Shown here one piece after another: positions 53,504 through 62,617 of a DNA stretch of 64,000 bases; positions within the stretch are counted from its first letter, which is position 1; each line of letters begins with the position of its first letter. This stretch comes from Fodinibius saliphilus. GTDB lineage: Bacteria; Bacteroidota; Rhodothermia; Balneolales; Balneolaceae. A model generated the notes under the pieces. The model made no database searches. It saw only the letters and a program-made list of their open reading frames with translations, and was not told the DNA's origin. Location of the stretch: contig NZ_VAWF01000003.1 of assembly GCF_005869845.1 (NCBI RefSeq), positions 434,001 through 498,000 of the forward strand, given 5' to 3'. The translations under genes were made by a program, and so were the position numbers.

Positions 53504-54970
53504 ATGGAAAAGAATGCCGGCACAGCTTTAAAGGCTGTATCTTTTTTTGTGGTTATAATACTGTCTATCCCAACGCTGGGGTTAGCACAGGAGGCATCCG
53601 TTGATCTTTGGACATTTGAAAAAGTAAGAACGGATACAAATAATGACAGGAATTTGGATTATCTTGGGAAGACCGTTACGGTAACGGGAATTGCCAATAT
53701 GGCTACCGGAGTATTCCATGAAAACTATTTACAAGCGTTTATTCAGAACGATTCGACGGGTATTTCACTCTTCAGTAAAAAGATAACTACGCCCTTTAAG
53801 CGGGGGGATAGTTTGGTCGTTACCGGCGAGATCCAAAATTATAAAGGGATGGCAGAGCTTAATGTTAGCTCATATAAAGTGTTTCCGGATGCCGCCCACC
53901 CCCCTCAACCTAAACCATTGCCCCAAGCGATAAATAGTCCCCAAAAGTACATAGGGATGGTGGTGGAAGGGAAAGGAACAATCATAGAGAAAGGAACGGT
54001 TTATAATGGTAAATATTTGCGGATTACCTCCTCTGATACCAGTAGTAATTCTATTATGGTTTACGTTTCCAACTTTAATATCCATTATAAAAAGTTTGAT
54101 TTTGATGTTCTGAGTATTGGGGATAAGGTTTCGGTAACAGGCATTGTAGGAGAGTATAATCCCGACTTCCCTAATCAAAGAGAATACAAGGTGTTTCTGC
54201 GTACCCCTGAAGATTTAAACTATGCTATAGTTCCACGATATTATTGGTACTTGGCAGGTGGAGCAGCAGTTGTTGTATTACTATTGGTTATTGGTTGGAT
54301 CGTGATGTTGCGGCGTCAGGTTCATAAGCAAACAGCAGATCTTAAGCAGTCACTGAAAGAGAAAGATGCCCTACTTCGCGAGATACACCACCGTGTTAAA
54401 AATAGCCTTTCTATTGTATCCGGCCTTATTGGCTTACAACTGGATAGTACAGAGCACCAAGAAGCATTGAGTGTACTTAAAGACAGCCAATCTCGAATCC
54501 AGTCGGTTGCTCTAATTCATGACAAGCTATACCAAACGGATTCACTGGATGATGTGCGGTTGGATCAATACCTACAAGAACTTGTAGAAACGCTGCATTC
54601 TACTTTTACCAATTACAGAGAGGCAGTGGACCTAAAATTTGATCTCGAAGAAGTTACTGTTGATGTGGATACGGCTATCCATTGCGGATTATTAGTAAAT
54701 GAACTGGTTGTGAATGCTTTTAAGCATGCATTTATTGTAGGTGAATCGGGAATGTTGGAGGTATCATTAAAACAGTTTGATGGCACTGTTGAATTGTTAA
54801 TTGAAGATAATGGACCGGGCTTGCCCAATAACTTTGGTTTCGATACCGGTGAATCACTGGGCTCTATGTTGATAGAAACGTTTGCGGCGCAACTAAAAGC
54901 AGAAACAGAAATCGTTACCGATAAAGGTAGCGGGGCTGCTTTCAAGTTTGCTTTCGCGCTAGATGATTAG
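53504..54970 (+). CDS. HisKA_2-type sensor histidine kinase with OB-fold-like sensor region (copy 2)
   Basis: A 488-residue paralog of the kinase just upstream, with the same architecture. A signal peptide (FFVVIILSIPTLGLAQ) is followed by two OB-fold-like units (VTVTGIANMATGVF and VSVTGIVGEYNPDF), a TM helix near 245-268 and the HisKA_2/HATPase domains (LLREIHHRVKNSLSIVSGLI, IHCGLLVNELVVNAFKHAF, EDNGPGLP). Differences cluster in the sensor region, so the two may sense different ligands or cofactors while sharing a target. The tandem pair looks like an old local duplication. A stand-alone receiver at 61171 is a possible partner but not linked. Confidence 0.9.
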   Translation: MEKNAGTALKAVSFFVVIILSIPTLGLAQEASVDLWTFEKVRTDTNNDRNLDYLGKTVTVTGIANMATGVFHENYLQAFIQNDSTGISLFSKKITTPFKRGDSLVVTGEIQNYKGMAELNVSSYKVFPDAAHPPQPKPLPQAINSPQKYIGMVVEGKGTIIEKGTVYNGKYLRITSSDTSSNSIMVYVSNFNIHYKKFDFDVLSIGDKVSVTGIVGEYNPDFPNQREYKVFLRTPEDLNYAIVPRYYWYLAGGAAVVVLLLVIGWIVMLRRQVHKQTADLKQSLKEKDALLREIHHRVKNSLSIVSGLIGLQLDSTEHQEALSVLKDSQSRIQSVALIHDKLYQTDSLDDVRLDQYLQELVETLHSTFTNYREAVDLKFDLEEVTVDVDTAIHCGLLVNELVVNAFKHAFIVGESGMLEVSLKQFDGTVELLIEDNGPGLPNNFGFDTGESLGSMLIETFAAQLKAETEIVTDKGSGAAFKFAFALDD

Positions 54971-55076
54971 GAGAATTAGTATTTTGATGAGAGATAACTG
55001 TTCCCAATTGCCTATTCTATACTTCTATATTTCTACTGGTTATATAAAAAAGATGAATAAATTTATGGCGATGATA

Positions 55077-55643
55077 CTACTTATTCATCAAATCAAGTAA
55101 GTGGTCTGTTTGTTGTTGCTCTACTTGGGTAATAAGATCATCTTGGGCAGTAGCCTTAACCTCTTTTAGAACTTTTCTACTATCATCATCCTGTTTCATC
55201 TCAGTCCAAATGCGATGAAAACGTGCCGCTTGTATGGCGCCTTCCAGGGGGTCGGGGTTAATACATTCTCGGGCAGCAAGGTAGGCTGGTGCACTTTCTT
55301 CTCCCTGGCGCAGCCCCACAGAATCGGTTGCTACAGCAGCCCCCTCGGTTTCTTCATATAATTCCTTTAGATCCTCTGTTGTTGCCTCTTGGATGATTGC
55401 TTCTTCTGCAAGGTCAAGGATCTTTTTCTGCATGGGCTTAAGCTTATCATTAATCTGGCGGGTACACCATACCGCAAACTTCCGTAATAATATTTGACGT
55501 CCTTCTTGATCCAGATACTTGAGCATCGATGTAATTTGGTCATCTTTCTCATCTACCTGTTCACCGGTTTCGCTATCGATCATAATAATTTTCTGATGAT
55601 CAGAATCATAAATGTAAATAAGATCTTGTTGTTTTGACTTCAT
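55077..55643 (-). CDS. Putative immunity-protein-like helical protein
   Basis: A 188-residue cytoplasmic protein, mostly helical. The segment PAYLAARECINPDPLEGAIQ holds the AYxAARxCxxxDP...A pattern of some Imm-like proteins that neutralise polymorphic toxins, but the toxin partner is missing from the window. A conserved-looking DxExG start (IYDSDHQKIIMIDSETG) precedes. I cannot assign a function. It could be an orphan immunity gene, or an unrelated scaffold protein. It is divergent from the UMF1-type transporter gene. Confidence 0.5.
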   Translation of the reverse strand: MKSKQQDLIYIYDSDHQKIIMIDSETGEQVDEKDDQITSMLKYLDQEGRQILLRKFAVWCTRQINDKLKPMQKKILDLAEEAIIQEATTEDLKELYEETEGAAVATDSVGLRQGEESAPAYLAARECINPDPLEGAIQAARFHRIWTEMKQDDDSRKVLKEVKATAQDDLITQVEQQQTDHLLDLMNK

Positions 55644-55747
55644 AATACCTAATCTTTTGGTCAGCTGTGAATTTCAATATATATAACAAATTGCATTTCC
55701 CAACTATTCCAATCATACTTGGTATGAATTTTATATAAAAATGACAG

Positions 55748-57046
55748 ATGAACAAGTTGAAAAAAGCACCTGATTCTTTTGCCGGGCTCTTTTCATGGGC
55801 GCTATATGATTGGGCCAATAGTGCATTTTTCGTTGTAATACAAACATTTGTATTCGCCACTTATTTCATGGGATCGGTTGCAAAGAATGATACGCTGGGC
55901 AGTTCGCAGTGGGGCTATACAATTGGTGCAGCAGGACTAGTTGTAGCTATATGCGCTCCTTTTGTAGGAGCGGTTGCCGATCAGCTGGGACGACGGAAAC
56001 CATGGATAGGTTGGTTCTCGTTACTCTGTATTTTTGCAACTGCAGCCTTGTGGTGGGTAGAGCCCTCACAAAAGTTTGCTATGTTTGGACTTGCGCTGGT
56101 ATTTCTGGGTACTGTGGGCTCAGAGTTTGCTATCATCTTTTATAATGCGATGCTCCCCGATTTGGCTACAAAAGAGCGAATGGGACGATGGTCGGGCTGG
56201 GCTTGGGGGCTGGGCTATGCAGGTGGTCTTGTTGCATTGGTGGTAGCCCTGTTTGTGTTTGTAGATGTCGATATCCCACCTTTCGGGTTAGAAAAGGCAT
56301 CAGCAGAACATGTGCGCGCTACCTTTATATTAGTAGCTGTTTGGTATTTCCTGTTTTCTATCCCAATGTTCCTATTTACAAAAGATCGTCCCAAAACTGG
56401 AACCTCGCTTCTGGGGGCGGCACGTTCGGGGTGGAAACAGCTTGTAGATACAATTAAAAATGTGAGACAGTATCGGCATATTGTTCGCTTTCTTATAGCA
56501 CGAATGATATTTATCGATGCACTAGCCACTGTTTTTGCATTTGGTGGTATATATGCCGCCGGCACCTTCGATATGAACGAAAAGGATGTACTTATTTTTG
56601 GTATCGGCTTAAATGTAACCGCTGGTATTGGTGCGGCTCTTTTTGCATGGCTGGATGATAAACTGGGTAGTAAGAAAACAATGATGTTTGCTCTTATTGG
56701 ACTGATTATTACCACGGCCGGTGTACTGCTTGTGACAACCCTCAACTGGTTCTGGGGCTTGGGGCTGGCATTGGGAATCTTTGTAGGACCTGCACAAGCA
56801 GCCAGCAGAACCTATATGGCACGGGTTTCTCCTCCCGATTTAGAAAATGAGATGTTTGGACTGATGGCTCTTTCAGGAAAGGTGACGGCATTTTTAGGTC
56901 CGCCTTTGGTAGGGTGGTTAACGTATGTGTTTAGTAGTCAGCGTATTGGTATGAGTTTTATTGTGCTGTTATTTATAGTGGGACTCGCTATTTTATATAC
57001 AGTACCCGAGGCTAAAGAGGTACAGATCGGGCTTGAAGATTCTTAA
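55748..57046 (+). CDS. MFS transporter of the UMF1/Atg22-like family
   Basis: A 432-residue inner-membrane protein with 12 predicted TM helices and a conserved opening (FSWALYDWANSAFFVVIQTF) that marks the UMF1 (uncharacterised MFS 1) family related to yeast Atg22. The motif VADQLGRRKPWIGWF is the MFS loop 2-3 signature. Atg22 exports amino acids from the vacuole, and bacterial UMF1 members are thought to be effluxers of unknown substrates. An insert at about residues 145-180 (MGRWSGWAWGLGYAGGLVAL) is part of the family pattern. It is monocistronic, with divergent immunity-like gene upstream. Confidence 0.9.
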   Translation: MNKLKKAPDSFAGLFSWALYDWANSAFFVVIQTFVFATYFMGSVAKNDTLGSSQWGYTIGAAGLVVAICAPFVGAVADQLGRRKPWIGWFSLLCIFATAALWWVEPSQKFAMFGLALVFLGTVGSEFAIIFYNAMLPDLATKERMGRWSGWAWGLGYAGGLVALVVALFVFVDVDIPPFGLEKASAEHVRATFILVAVWYFLFSIPMFLFTKDRPKTGTSLLGAARSGWKQLVDTIKNVRQYRHIVRFLIARMIFIDALATVFAFGGIYAAGTFDMNEKDVLIFGIGLNVTAGIGAALFAWLDDKLGSKKTMMFALIGLIITTAGVLLVTTLNWFWGLGLALGIFVGPAQAASRTYMARVSPPDLENEMFGLMALSGKVTAFLGPPLVGWLTYVFSSQRIGMSFIVLLFIVGLAILYTVPEAKEVQIGLEDS

Positions 57047-57165
57047 AAAAAGTACGGGCTTTTAATGCAGAATATGGTACATTAGGGCTTATTATTTGGA
57101 TGGAATCATTCCAGGGAAAGAAAAAATGTCTTTCCTAACTTAACAACAACATAACGGATAAAAAC

Positions 57166-57342
57166 ATGAGCCGATTTGATGAATTAAAAGGTATTGTAGA
57201 AGGAGTTGAAGAAGATATGGGCAAGTTTTACGAAAAAGGAAACAAGGCTGCTGGTACTCGAGCTCGCAAGGGTCTTCAAAATCTGAGAAAACTGTCCCAG
57301 GAAGTACGCCTTGAAATCCAAGACATTAAAAATAACGGATAA
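57166..57342 (+). CDS. Histone-H1-like DNA-binding small protein
   Basis: A 58-residue protein that is easy to miss because of its size. It starts with the ATG at 57166 and has the sequence MSRFDELKGIVEGVEEDM, then KFYEKGNKAAGTRARKGLQN and RKLSQEVRLEIQDIKNNG. The KFYEKGNKAAGTR region is typical of the short histone-H1-like/Hc1-related proteins of the Bacteroidota/Chlorobi group. They are abundant, basic-to-neutral and associated with the nucleoid. A ribosome-binding signal is not obvious, but a hairpin at 57337-57353 and a strong terminator just downstream show a short independent transcript. Compare with unrelated small coiled coils if the family search fails. Confidence 0.85.
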   Translation: MSRFDELKGIVEGVEEDMGKFYEKGNKAAGTRARKGLQNLRKLSQEVRLEIQDIKNNG

Positions 57343-57362
57343 GTTTTATCCGATTTCTATTG

Positions 57363-57389
57363 AAAAGCCACTTTATTGTGGCTTTTTTT
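57363..57389 (+). terminator. Rho-independent terminator of the histone-H1-like gene
   Basis: AAAAGCCAC and GTGGCTTTT form a 9-bp stem around a 6-base loop, followed by a T run. Another perfect stem (CGGATAA with TTATCCG, 57337-57353) covers the stop codon. Confidence 0.9.
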
Positions 57390-57432
57390 GTACCTGCTTT
57401 TTGAGTTAATGTTATTATAGATCATATAATAT

Positions 57433-57924
57433 ATGCGTTCCTCACCACAGCAAAAATTGTCAAAATCGGCTATTAAGGCCTGGCGCGTTTCAACGGCTAT
57501 TGTTTGTCTGGTTTTTATATTGATCCCTCTCTTCTTTTGGGTATATAACACTTTTAGCCCAAGCAATACGAATTTTTCAATATGGTTGATTGGTAGTATT
57601 TCAGCCGTGCTTTTCATTATTTCCGGTTTGATTATATTTTTTCTTCCGGAGATTCGTTGGCAACATTGGTACTACCAGGTTGATGAGCATGAGATAGATC
57701 TGCAAAGCGGAATCTTTGTTATCACTCGTACGCTAATACCGGTAAAACGTGTGCAACATGTTGATACACGACAGGGGCCAATCCTACGTTCTTATGGCTT
57801 GGCGGATGTCACTATTTCAACTGCTGCTACTACACACCGTATTCCGGCCCTGGATGAAAAAACGGCTGACCAGGTTCGCGATAGAATTTCAAAATTTGCC
57901 CGACTTGCTAAAGAAGATGTTTGA
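57433..57924 (+). CDS. PH-domain membrane protein (YdbS-like)
   Basis: A 163-residue protein with two TM helices (about 18-41 and 52-72) and a bacterial PH (bPH_2) domain in the second half. The PH strand pattern is HWYYQVDEHEIDLQSGIFVITRTLIPVKRVQHVDTRQGP (divided here as HWYYQVDEHEIDLQSG, IFVITRTLIPVKRVQ and HVDTRQGP). It is a YdbS-like partner of the next gene, with an 8-base overlap. YdbS/YdbT proteins in Bacillus and other bacteria are linked to cell-envelope stress and to resistance to some bacteriocins. The specific ligand is unknown. Confidence 0.85.
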   Translation: MRSSPQQKLSKSAIKAWRVSTAIVCLVFILIPLFFWVYNTFSPSNTNFSIWLIGSISAVLFIISGLIIFFLPEIRWQHWYYQVDEHEIDLQSGIFVITRTLIPVKRVQHVDTRQGPILRSYGLADVTISTAATTHRIPALDEKTADQVRDRISKFARLAKEDV

Positions 57925-59383
57925 AGCACAACGCCAACATCCGGCTGCTGCTCTTGCTAATGCATTTGACATTATCAAAGCTAACTTTATCACTATCCTA
58001 ATCCTCATATTTGTGGGAACTGGTGGTAAACAAGGGGATTATACTCTGTACTGGATCTTTGGTACTTTTGTGGCGCTGCTTATCTGGGGCGTTATTTCAT
58101 GGCTTCGTTTTCAGTTTAGTGTTAACGAAGGGGAGCTGAAAATTGAACAAGGGGTTTTTGTTCATAAAAAGTTGTATTTAACCTCCGATCGTATTCAAGT
58201 AATAGATATTACTGCGGGTGTTATTCAACGAATATTTGGATTGGTAGCAGTAGAGATAAAAACGGCCGGTAGTAGTTCAAAAGAGGCAAAGATTAATGCC
58301 ATCAGTCGTCAAGAGGCAGAGAAATTAAAAAAATTACTGCGTAAAGGGGGCGAGCAAGAAACAGAAGAAATATCTGAGAAAGCCAATAAAATATATGCCC
58401 TTGATAATCGTGACTTAGTTATTGCAGCAACTACATCCGGTAGAATGGGGGTTGCACTGTCAATTGTGGGGGCCGTATTTTCCCAGTTAGATCAGGTTAT
58501 TTCGGATCAGGAAATTATTCGATTCATTGAAACGCACCTGCCTAATTTTACCTCTTTTTCTATTGTAGTTATTTCAATAGTGGGGATGATTCTTGCGGCA
58601 TGGGTGTTGTCATTCCTTAGTACTATTATTACCTATTATGATTTCAAGGTCGAGATACGTGAAGATGATCTGCTTATTTCAAGAGGTCTTTTTGAGCGTA
58701 AACAGCTAACAATACCTTTCAATCGTATACAAGCTGTACAGATTAAAGAGGAAATTTTACGCCAGCCTTTGGGGTATGCTTCTCTTGTTATTGAAAGTGC
58801 GGGTTATGGCGAGGATCAGGGAAATTCAAATACACTGTTTCCTCTTATATCCAAGGAACGTATGCATGCTTTTATAGATGAAGTGATTCCTGAATACCAC
58901 GTTAAAGTCGACCATACGGTAAGTATTGGTAAAAGGGGATTGCGAAGATATATACTGCAGATGGTGTGGCTGTCGCTGGGTATTATTGCTGTGGTCTGGA
59001 GTATGGTACCTTACGGCGTATATGCTTGGTTTATATTGCCATTTATGTTGTTATTGGGGTACCAGCAATATCGCGATGCTGAGGTGAAATCCGGGGAAGA
59101 CACGATTATTATGAGCAGTCGCCTGTTAAGTAAAACGACGGCTATAATAAAAAAATACCGTATACAAGCAATAGAAGTTAAACAGAATCCCTTTCAGTCT
59201 CGGTTAGACCTTGCAGACCTTATTATACATGTGGCTAGTGGTAACCAAGGGAGGACTTTTAAAGTTCGCGAATTAGTTGATGAACAGGCAACGGCCTATA
59301 AAGACTGGTTGGCTAACAGTAAGAGAAAGCGACAGTTGGAAGCTGATATCGATCAAGATCAGTCTTCGGAATCGATAGAGTAA
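57917..59383 (+). CDS. Multi-PH-domain membrane protein (YdbT-like)
   Basis: A 488-residue protein from the ATG at 57917, which overlaps the previous stop (ATGTTTGA). Up to three bPH_2-type units are separated by TM pairs: the first around 75-140 (VNEGELKIEQGVFVHKKLYL), a second about 250-330 (IREDDLLISRGLFERKQLTI) and a third about 390-460 (IMSSRLLSKTTAIIKKYRIQ). About six TM helices are predicted. It is the YdbT partner of the YdbS-like gene. Such pairs are found in many bacteria and are proposed to act in membrane homeostasis. An in-frame upstream start at 57749 lies inside the previous gene and is rejected. Confidence 0.88.
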   Translation: MFEAQRQHPAAALANAFDIIKANFITILILIFVGTGGKQGDYTLYWIFGTFVALLIWGVISWLRFQFSVNEGELKIEQGVFVHKKLYLTSDRIQVIDITAGVIQRIFGLVAVEIKTAGSSSKEAKINAISRQEAEKLKKLLRKGGEQETEEISEKANKIYALDNRDLVIAATTSGRMGVALSIVGAVFSQLDQVISDQEIIRFIETHLPNFTSFSIVVISIVGMILAAWVLSFLSTIITYYDFKVEIREDDLLISRGLFERKQLTIPFNRIQAVQIKEEILRQPLGYASLVIESAGYGEDQGNSNTLFPLISKERMHAFIDEVIPEYHVKVDHTVSIGKRGLRRYILQMVWLSLGIIAVVWSMVPYGVYAWFILPFMLLLGYQQYRDAEVKSGEDTIIMSSRLLSKTTAIIKKYRIQAIEVKQNPFQSRLDLADLIIHVASGNQGRTFKVRELVDEQATAYKDWLANSKRKRQLEADIDQDQSSESIE

Positions 59384-59389
59384 CTAAGA

Positions 59390-59863
59390 TTAACCGAAAA
59401 CGATTCTGTGATAAATCGCCAGTGTAACAATACCGAATATAACATGTAATCCCAATATGAAATAGGGCATAAGAACACCCCACCGTCGACCCAGTATCCC
59501 CGGATCTGATATTGGTTTGTCATCTCCGATATAGGGATGACTTTCGGCAAGCATTCCCATAATAGACCCCACAAATATACCGTGGCCAAACCCCCATAAA
59601 ATACCGGCTGGCCAGTTGGGAGTAACAACCATGGCAGTTAACAGGAAGACATAAAGAATACCCCATCCGGCTCCAATAAGGAGGTGCGCAATAATTCCAA
59701 CCGTATAAGTTTTTCTCCTATTTTGGATCCCAACAAAACGAGAACCAATGAGGTAGGGGATATCCAGATCGTAGCCAAAGAATTTTAGCAGGTAGATTAG
59801 CAAGGTGAGTACAAACGCGCCTATCAAGCCAGAAAGTGCTGCTATTAATAAATTCGCATCCAT
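59390..59863 (-). CDS. Small multi-TM membrane protein of unknown function
   Basis: A 157-residue protein with about four TM helices: near 8-31, 53-78, 85-108 and 134-155. The ATG at 59863 is chosen because AGGAGGAATT is just before it. An upstream in-frame start would add an unrelated tail. I do not recognise the family. A Gly-rich re-entrant-looking loop (WGFGHGIFVGSIMGMLAES) between TM3 and TM4 is the most distinctive feature. It converges with the YdbT-like gene, 6 bases between stops. Confidence 0.6.
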   Translation of the reverse strand: MDANLLIAALSGLIGAFVLTLLIYLLKFFGYDLDIPYLIGSRFVGIQNRRKTYTVGIIAHLLIGAGWGILYVFLLTAMVVTPNWPAGILWGFGHGIFVGSIMGMLAESHPYIGDDKPISDPGILGRRWGVLMPYFILGLHVIFGIVTLAIYHRIVFG

Positions 59864-60010
59864 AATTCCTCCTGTTTTCCGATTATAATCGGTATTACAG
59901 TTGAATATGTAACGTCGTAACCGTAGCAAAAAGGCAAGGTCAATTGTTATTCTTCACCTTTTGCACATATATAATAAATAGTAATGGCTGGGCAGTAATG
60001 CAACAAGCTT

Positions 60011-61099
60011 TTAAGCCGTGGCCGGACTCCCGAACTTTTTAAGCGTATTGTAGTGAGATTTGATAGCGATACCCAGTGTCTCGTGGTAGTTATAAGGGAC
60101 ATCATACTTTTGGGCTACCTTACGGACAATATGACTAATTTCGGGGTAATGGATGCTACAAACTTTTGGGAAAAGGTGATGTTCAATTTGATAGTTTAGT
60201 CCCCCGATATACCAGCAGAGAAGATGGTTGTCATGTGCAAAATTAGAAGTAGTTTCTAGTTGATGTATCATCCACGCATTTTCAATATTGCCATCTTCAT
60301 TTTCAGTGGGATGTTCGGTTTCTTCAACAACGTGAGCCAGCTGGAAAATAACCCCTAAGATGACACCCGAAGTAAATTGGAAAATTAAAAAGCCGATAGC
60401 CAATTGCCACCAGGTAATCGGGAGTAGAATGTAAGGTAAAACAAGCGTGTAACCGTAATAGAGTATTTTGGTGACAAATAGGATAACCCATTCTTTGAGC
60501 GGGTGCGTTTTGTCTTCATAGGGTCCCAGACTAGACTGCAGAAAGTATTTATAATCCTTTACAAATGCCCAAAAGAGACTGGCGAAACCGTAGGCAAAGA
60601 AAGCAAGTATATGTTGGGCCTGATGGATGGGTTTATATTCGGCATTGGGAGATAACCGTATAAATGCGGCTACTTCAAGATCTTCATCATGCTCATAAAT
60701 ATTTGTATAAGTATGATGGATAATATTATGCGTGATCTTCCAAATATAGCTGTTAGCTCCTAACATATCGAAGGTATAGCCCAGCCATTTATTTACTTTT
60801 TTGTTCGAGGAGTATGCTCCGTGCAATGCATCATGAGATATCGAAAAGCCAATACCGGCCATGCCAACTCCCATTAGAACACAGAGAAAAGCCATGCCTA
60901 ATAAGTTAAAAGTCCCGCTTATGATGAGACCATAAGTGCCTAAATAAAGGGTAAGTAGTATAATGGTTTTGGTAACCATTTGGGTATTTGCATGCTTAGA
61001 GAGATTGTTCTCCTCAAAATATGCATTAACTTTTTGCTTTAATTCACGAGAGAAATTTTGCTGGTCCTTCCCCTTAAAAGAGATTCGAGTTGCTGACAT
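60011..61099 (-). CDS. Membrane acyl-lipid/acyl-CoA fatty-acid desaturase
   Basis: A 362-residue integral membrane di-iron desaturase with about four TM helices. Three His boxes are present: SHDALHGA (first), HNIIHHTYTN (second) and QIEHHLFP (third, with the Q replacing a first H as in front-end desaturases). It introduces a double bond into a fatty-acyl chain and adjusts membrane fluidity. The third box with QxxHH is like delta-5/delta-6 or linoleoyl desaturases, but the N-terminal cytochrome b5 domain of those enzymes is absent. It is monocistronic. Confidence 0.9.
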   Translation of the reverse strand: MSATRISFKGKDQQNFSRELKQKVNAYFEENNLSKHANTQMVTKTIILLTLYLGTYGLIISGTFNLLGMAFLCVLMGVGMAGIGFSISHDALHGAYSSNKKVNKWLGYTFDMLGANSYIWKITHNIIHHTYTNIYEHDEDLEVAAFIRLSPNAEYKPIHQAQHILAFFAYGFASLFWAFVKDYKYFLQSSLGPYEDKTHPLKEWVILFVTKILYYGYTLVLPYILLPITWWQLAIGFLIFQFTSGVILGVIFQLAHVVEETEHPTENEDGNIENAWMIHQLETTSNFAHDNHLLCWYIGGLNYQIEHHLFPKVCSIHYPEISHIVRKVAQKYDVPYNYHETLGIAIKSHYNTLKKFGSPATA

Positions 61100-61170
61100 T
61101 TTTTATTACACCCTAAGCCGTTGATTTTATTATTCTGGTGCAATAAAGGAAATTACAGGCAGGAAAAAAA

Positions 61171-61563
61171 TTATTCTGATCCGTTGGATGTAAAAGCTTT
61201 ACGAATAGACTTTTTGAGATGACTCATCTGAATAGGTTTGATGAGATAATCTACATAGTTAGTCTCCTTGGCTCTTGATAAATTATATTGATCGGAATTA
61301 CCGGTAATATAAATAACCGAGACATCAGATTTTTTTCTGATCTCCTGCATTGCCGATATACCGTCAATATCATCTTTGAGCTGGATGTCCATCAAGATAA
61401 GATCGGGTTCAAGCTCAAAAGCATTATCAATAGCATCGCGCCCGGTTATAACTTTATTTAATACATTATGACCAAGTTTCAGGATCATTCGTTCTAATAC
61501 CATAGAGATGATCATGTCATCTTCTACGATAAGTACATTTTTTTCTGGAATAGATTCACTCAT
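61171..61563 (-). CDS. Receiver-only response regulator
   Basis: A 130-residue CheY-like receiver with no output domain. The acidic pair is at E14-D16 (VEDDMI), the phospho-acceptor Asp is D59 in LILMDIQLK, Thr in YITGNSDQ and Lys109 in YLIKPIQM. Such proteins pass signals to other proteins or receive from HisKA_2-type kinases. The tandem HisKA_2 kinases at 51.7-55.0 kb are possible partners, but no proximity supports it. It is monocistronic, between the desaturase and ZIP genes. Confidence 0.93.
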   Translation of the reverse strand: MSESIPEKNVLIVEDDMIISMVLERMILKLGHNVLNKVITGRDAIDNAFELEPDLILMDIQLKDDIDGISAMQEIRKKSDVSVIYITGNSDQYNLSRAKETNYVDYLIKPIQMSHLKKSIRKAFTSNGSE

Positions 61564-61653
61564 TCGTCTTCCTTAAAACTATCTCAAAAAGTAGTATGGA
61601 TATTTTGCTATAAATAAAAAATAAGGATACGAATATAGGAAGTTTTCAACTAA

Positions 61654-62493
61654 TTATCCTAATGCAACATCCAAAACCATCATAACACTAAAACCGACCA
61701 TAGTACCCACGGTGGCAATATCTGTATTTCCACGATGTTGAGATTCAGGAATAAGCTCTTCAACCACAACATATATCATGGCTCCGGCTGCAAAAGCCAG
61801 GGCATAGGGTAACAATGGTTGAATCATTAAAACTGCTGCAGCGCCTATAACGGCCGATATTGGTTCTACAATGCCCGAAAGTTGTCCGTACCAAAAACTC
61901 TTACCCACTGAAAGTCCCTCTCTGCGTAGAGGCATTGAAACGGCTGTTCCCTCCGGAAAGTTTTGAATCCCGATACCGATAGCTAGTGTAATTGCACTGG
62001 CTACCGTAGCACCACCGGCAGCTTCAATCCCCAAAGATGCGGCTCCAAAGAGCACGCCAATAGCCAATCCTTCGGGAATATTGTGCAGCGTTATGGCTAA
62101 AACCAATAGTGTTGCTCGTCGCCAGGTTGTGGGTACCCCTTCTGCTTCTTCTACCGGTAAGCCAATATGGAGGTGGGGTAAGTAGGCATCACATATCCGA
62201 AGGAAGATACCGCCGGTCAAAAATCCAATCACAGCAGGGAGCCACTCAATCATGCCCTGGGCACTAGCCATATCAATGGATGGGACAAGCAATGACCAAA
62301 AGCTGGCGGCGATCATGACACCGGCTGCAAATCCCATCATGGCATCAAGTAGTTTGTAGTTAACACGTTTGGTGAAAAAAACCAGGGCTGCTCCCAATGC
62401 GGTAAGCGTATATGTGAAAATTCCGCCAAGCAGGCTTTGGGTGATGGGGCTTAAGCTGTAAAAAAGCTCTTTAAGTTCTGCGAGTTCAAACAT
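61654..62493 (-). CDS. ZIP-family metal transporter (second copy)
   Basis: A 279-residue transporter with eight TM helices. The ZIP motif [14 protein letters not shown] and the following [12 protein letters not shown] hold the metal ligands, and the third helix begins with [15 protein letters not shown]. It is closer to the ZupT/GufA type than the copy at 11789. It has an acidic loop [12 protein letters not shown] between TM3 and TM4 rather than the His-rich loop of Zn-specific members. Substrate: Zn2+, Fe2+ or Mn2+ by family. Confidence 0.92.
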   Translation of the reverse strand: MFELAELKELFYSLSPITQSLLGGIFTYTLTALGAALVFFTKRVNYKLLDAMMGFAAGVMIAASFWSLLVPSIDMASAQGMIEWLPAVIGFLTGGIFLRICDAYLPHLHIGLPVEEAEGVPTTWRRATLLVLAITLHNIPEGLAIGVLFGAASLGIEAAGGATVASAITLAIGIGIQNFPEGTAVSMPLRREGLSVGKSFWYGQLSGIVEPISAVIGAAAVLMIQPLLPYALAFAAGAMIYVVVEELIPESQHRGNTDIATVGTMVGFSVMMVLDVALG

Positions 62494-62617
62494 TGTTACT
62501 TTACTAACTATCCTGTGATAAATTGAATCAGCAATAATAGGAAAAGGTAAGCTAAATCAAAAACTAAAATTAGCTTAGGCTAATAGTTGTATGGGGAAGT
62601 ATCGGGTTACCCGCAGT

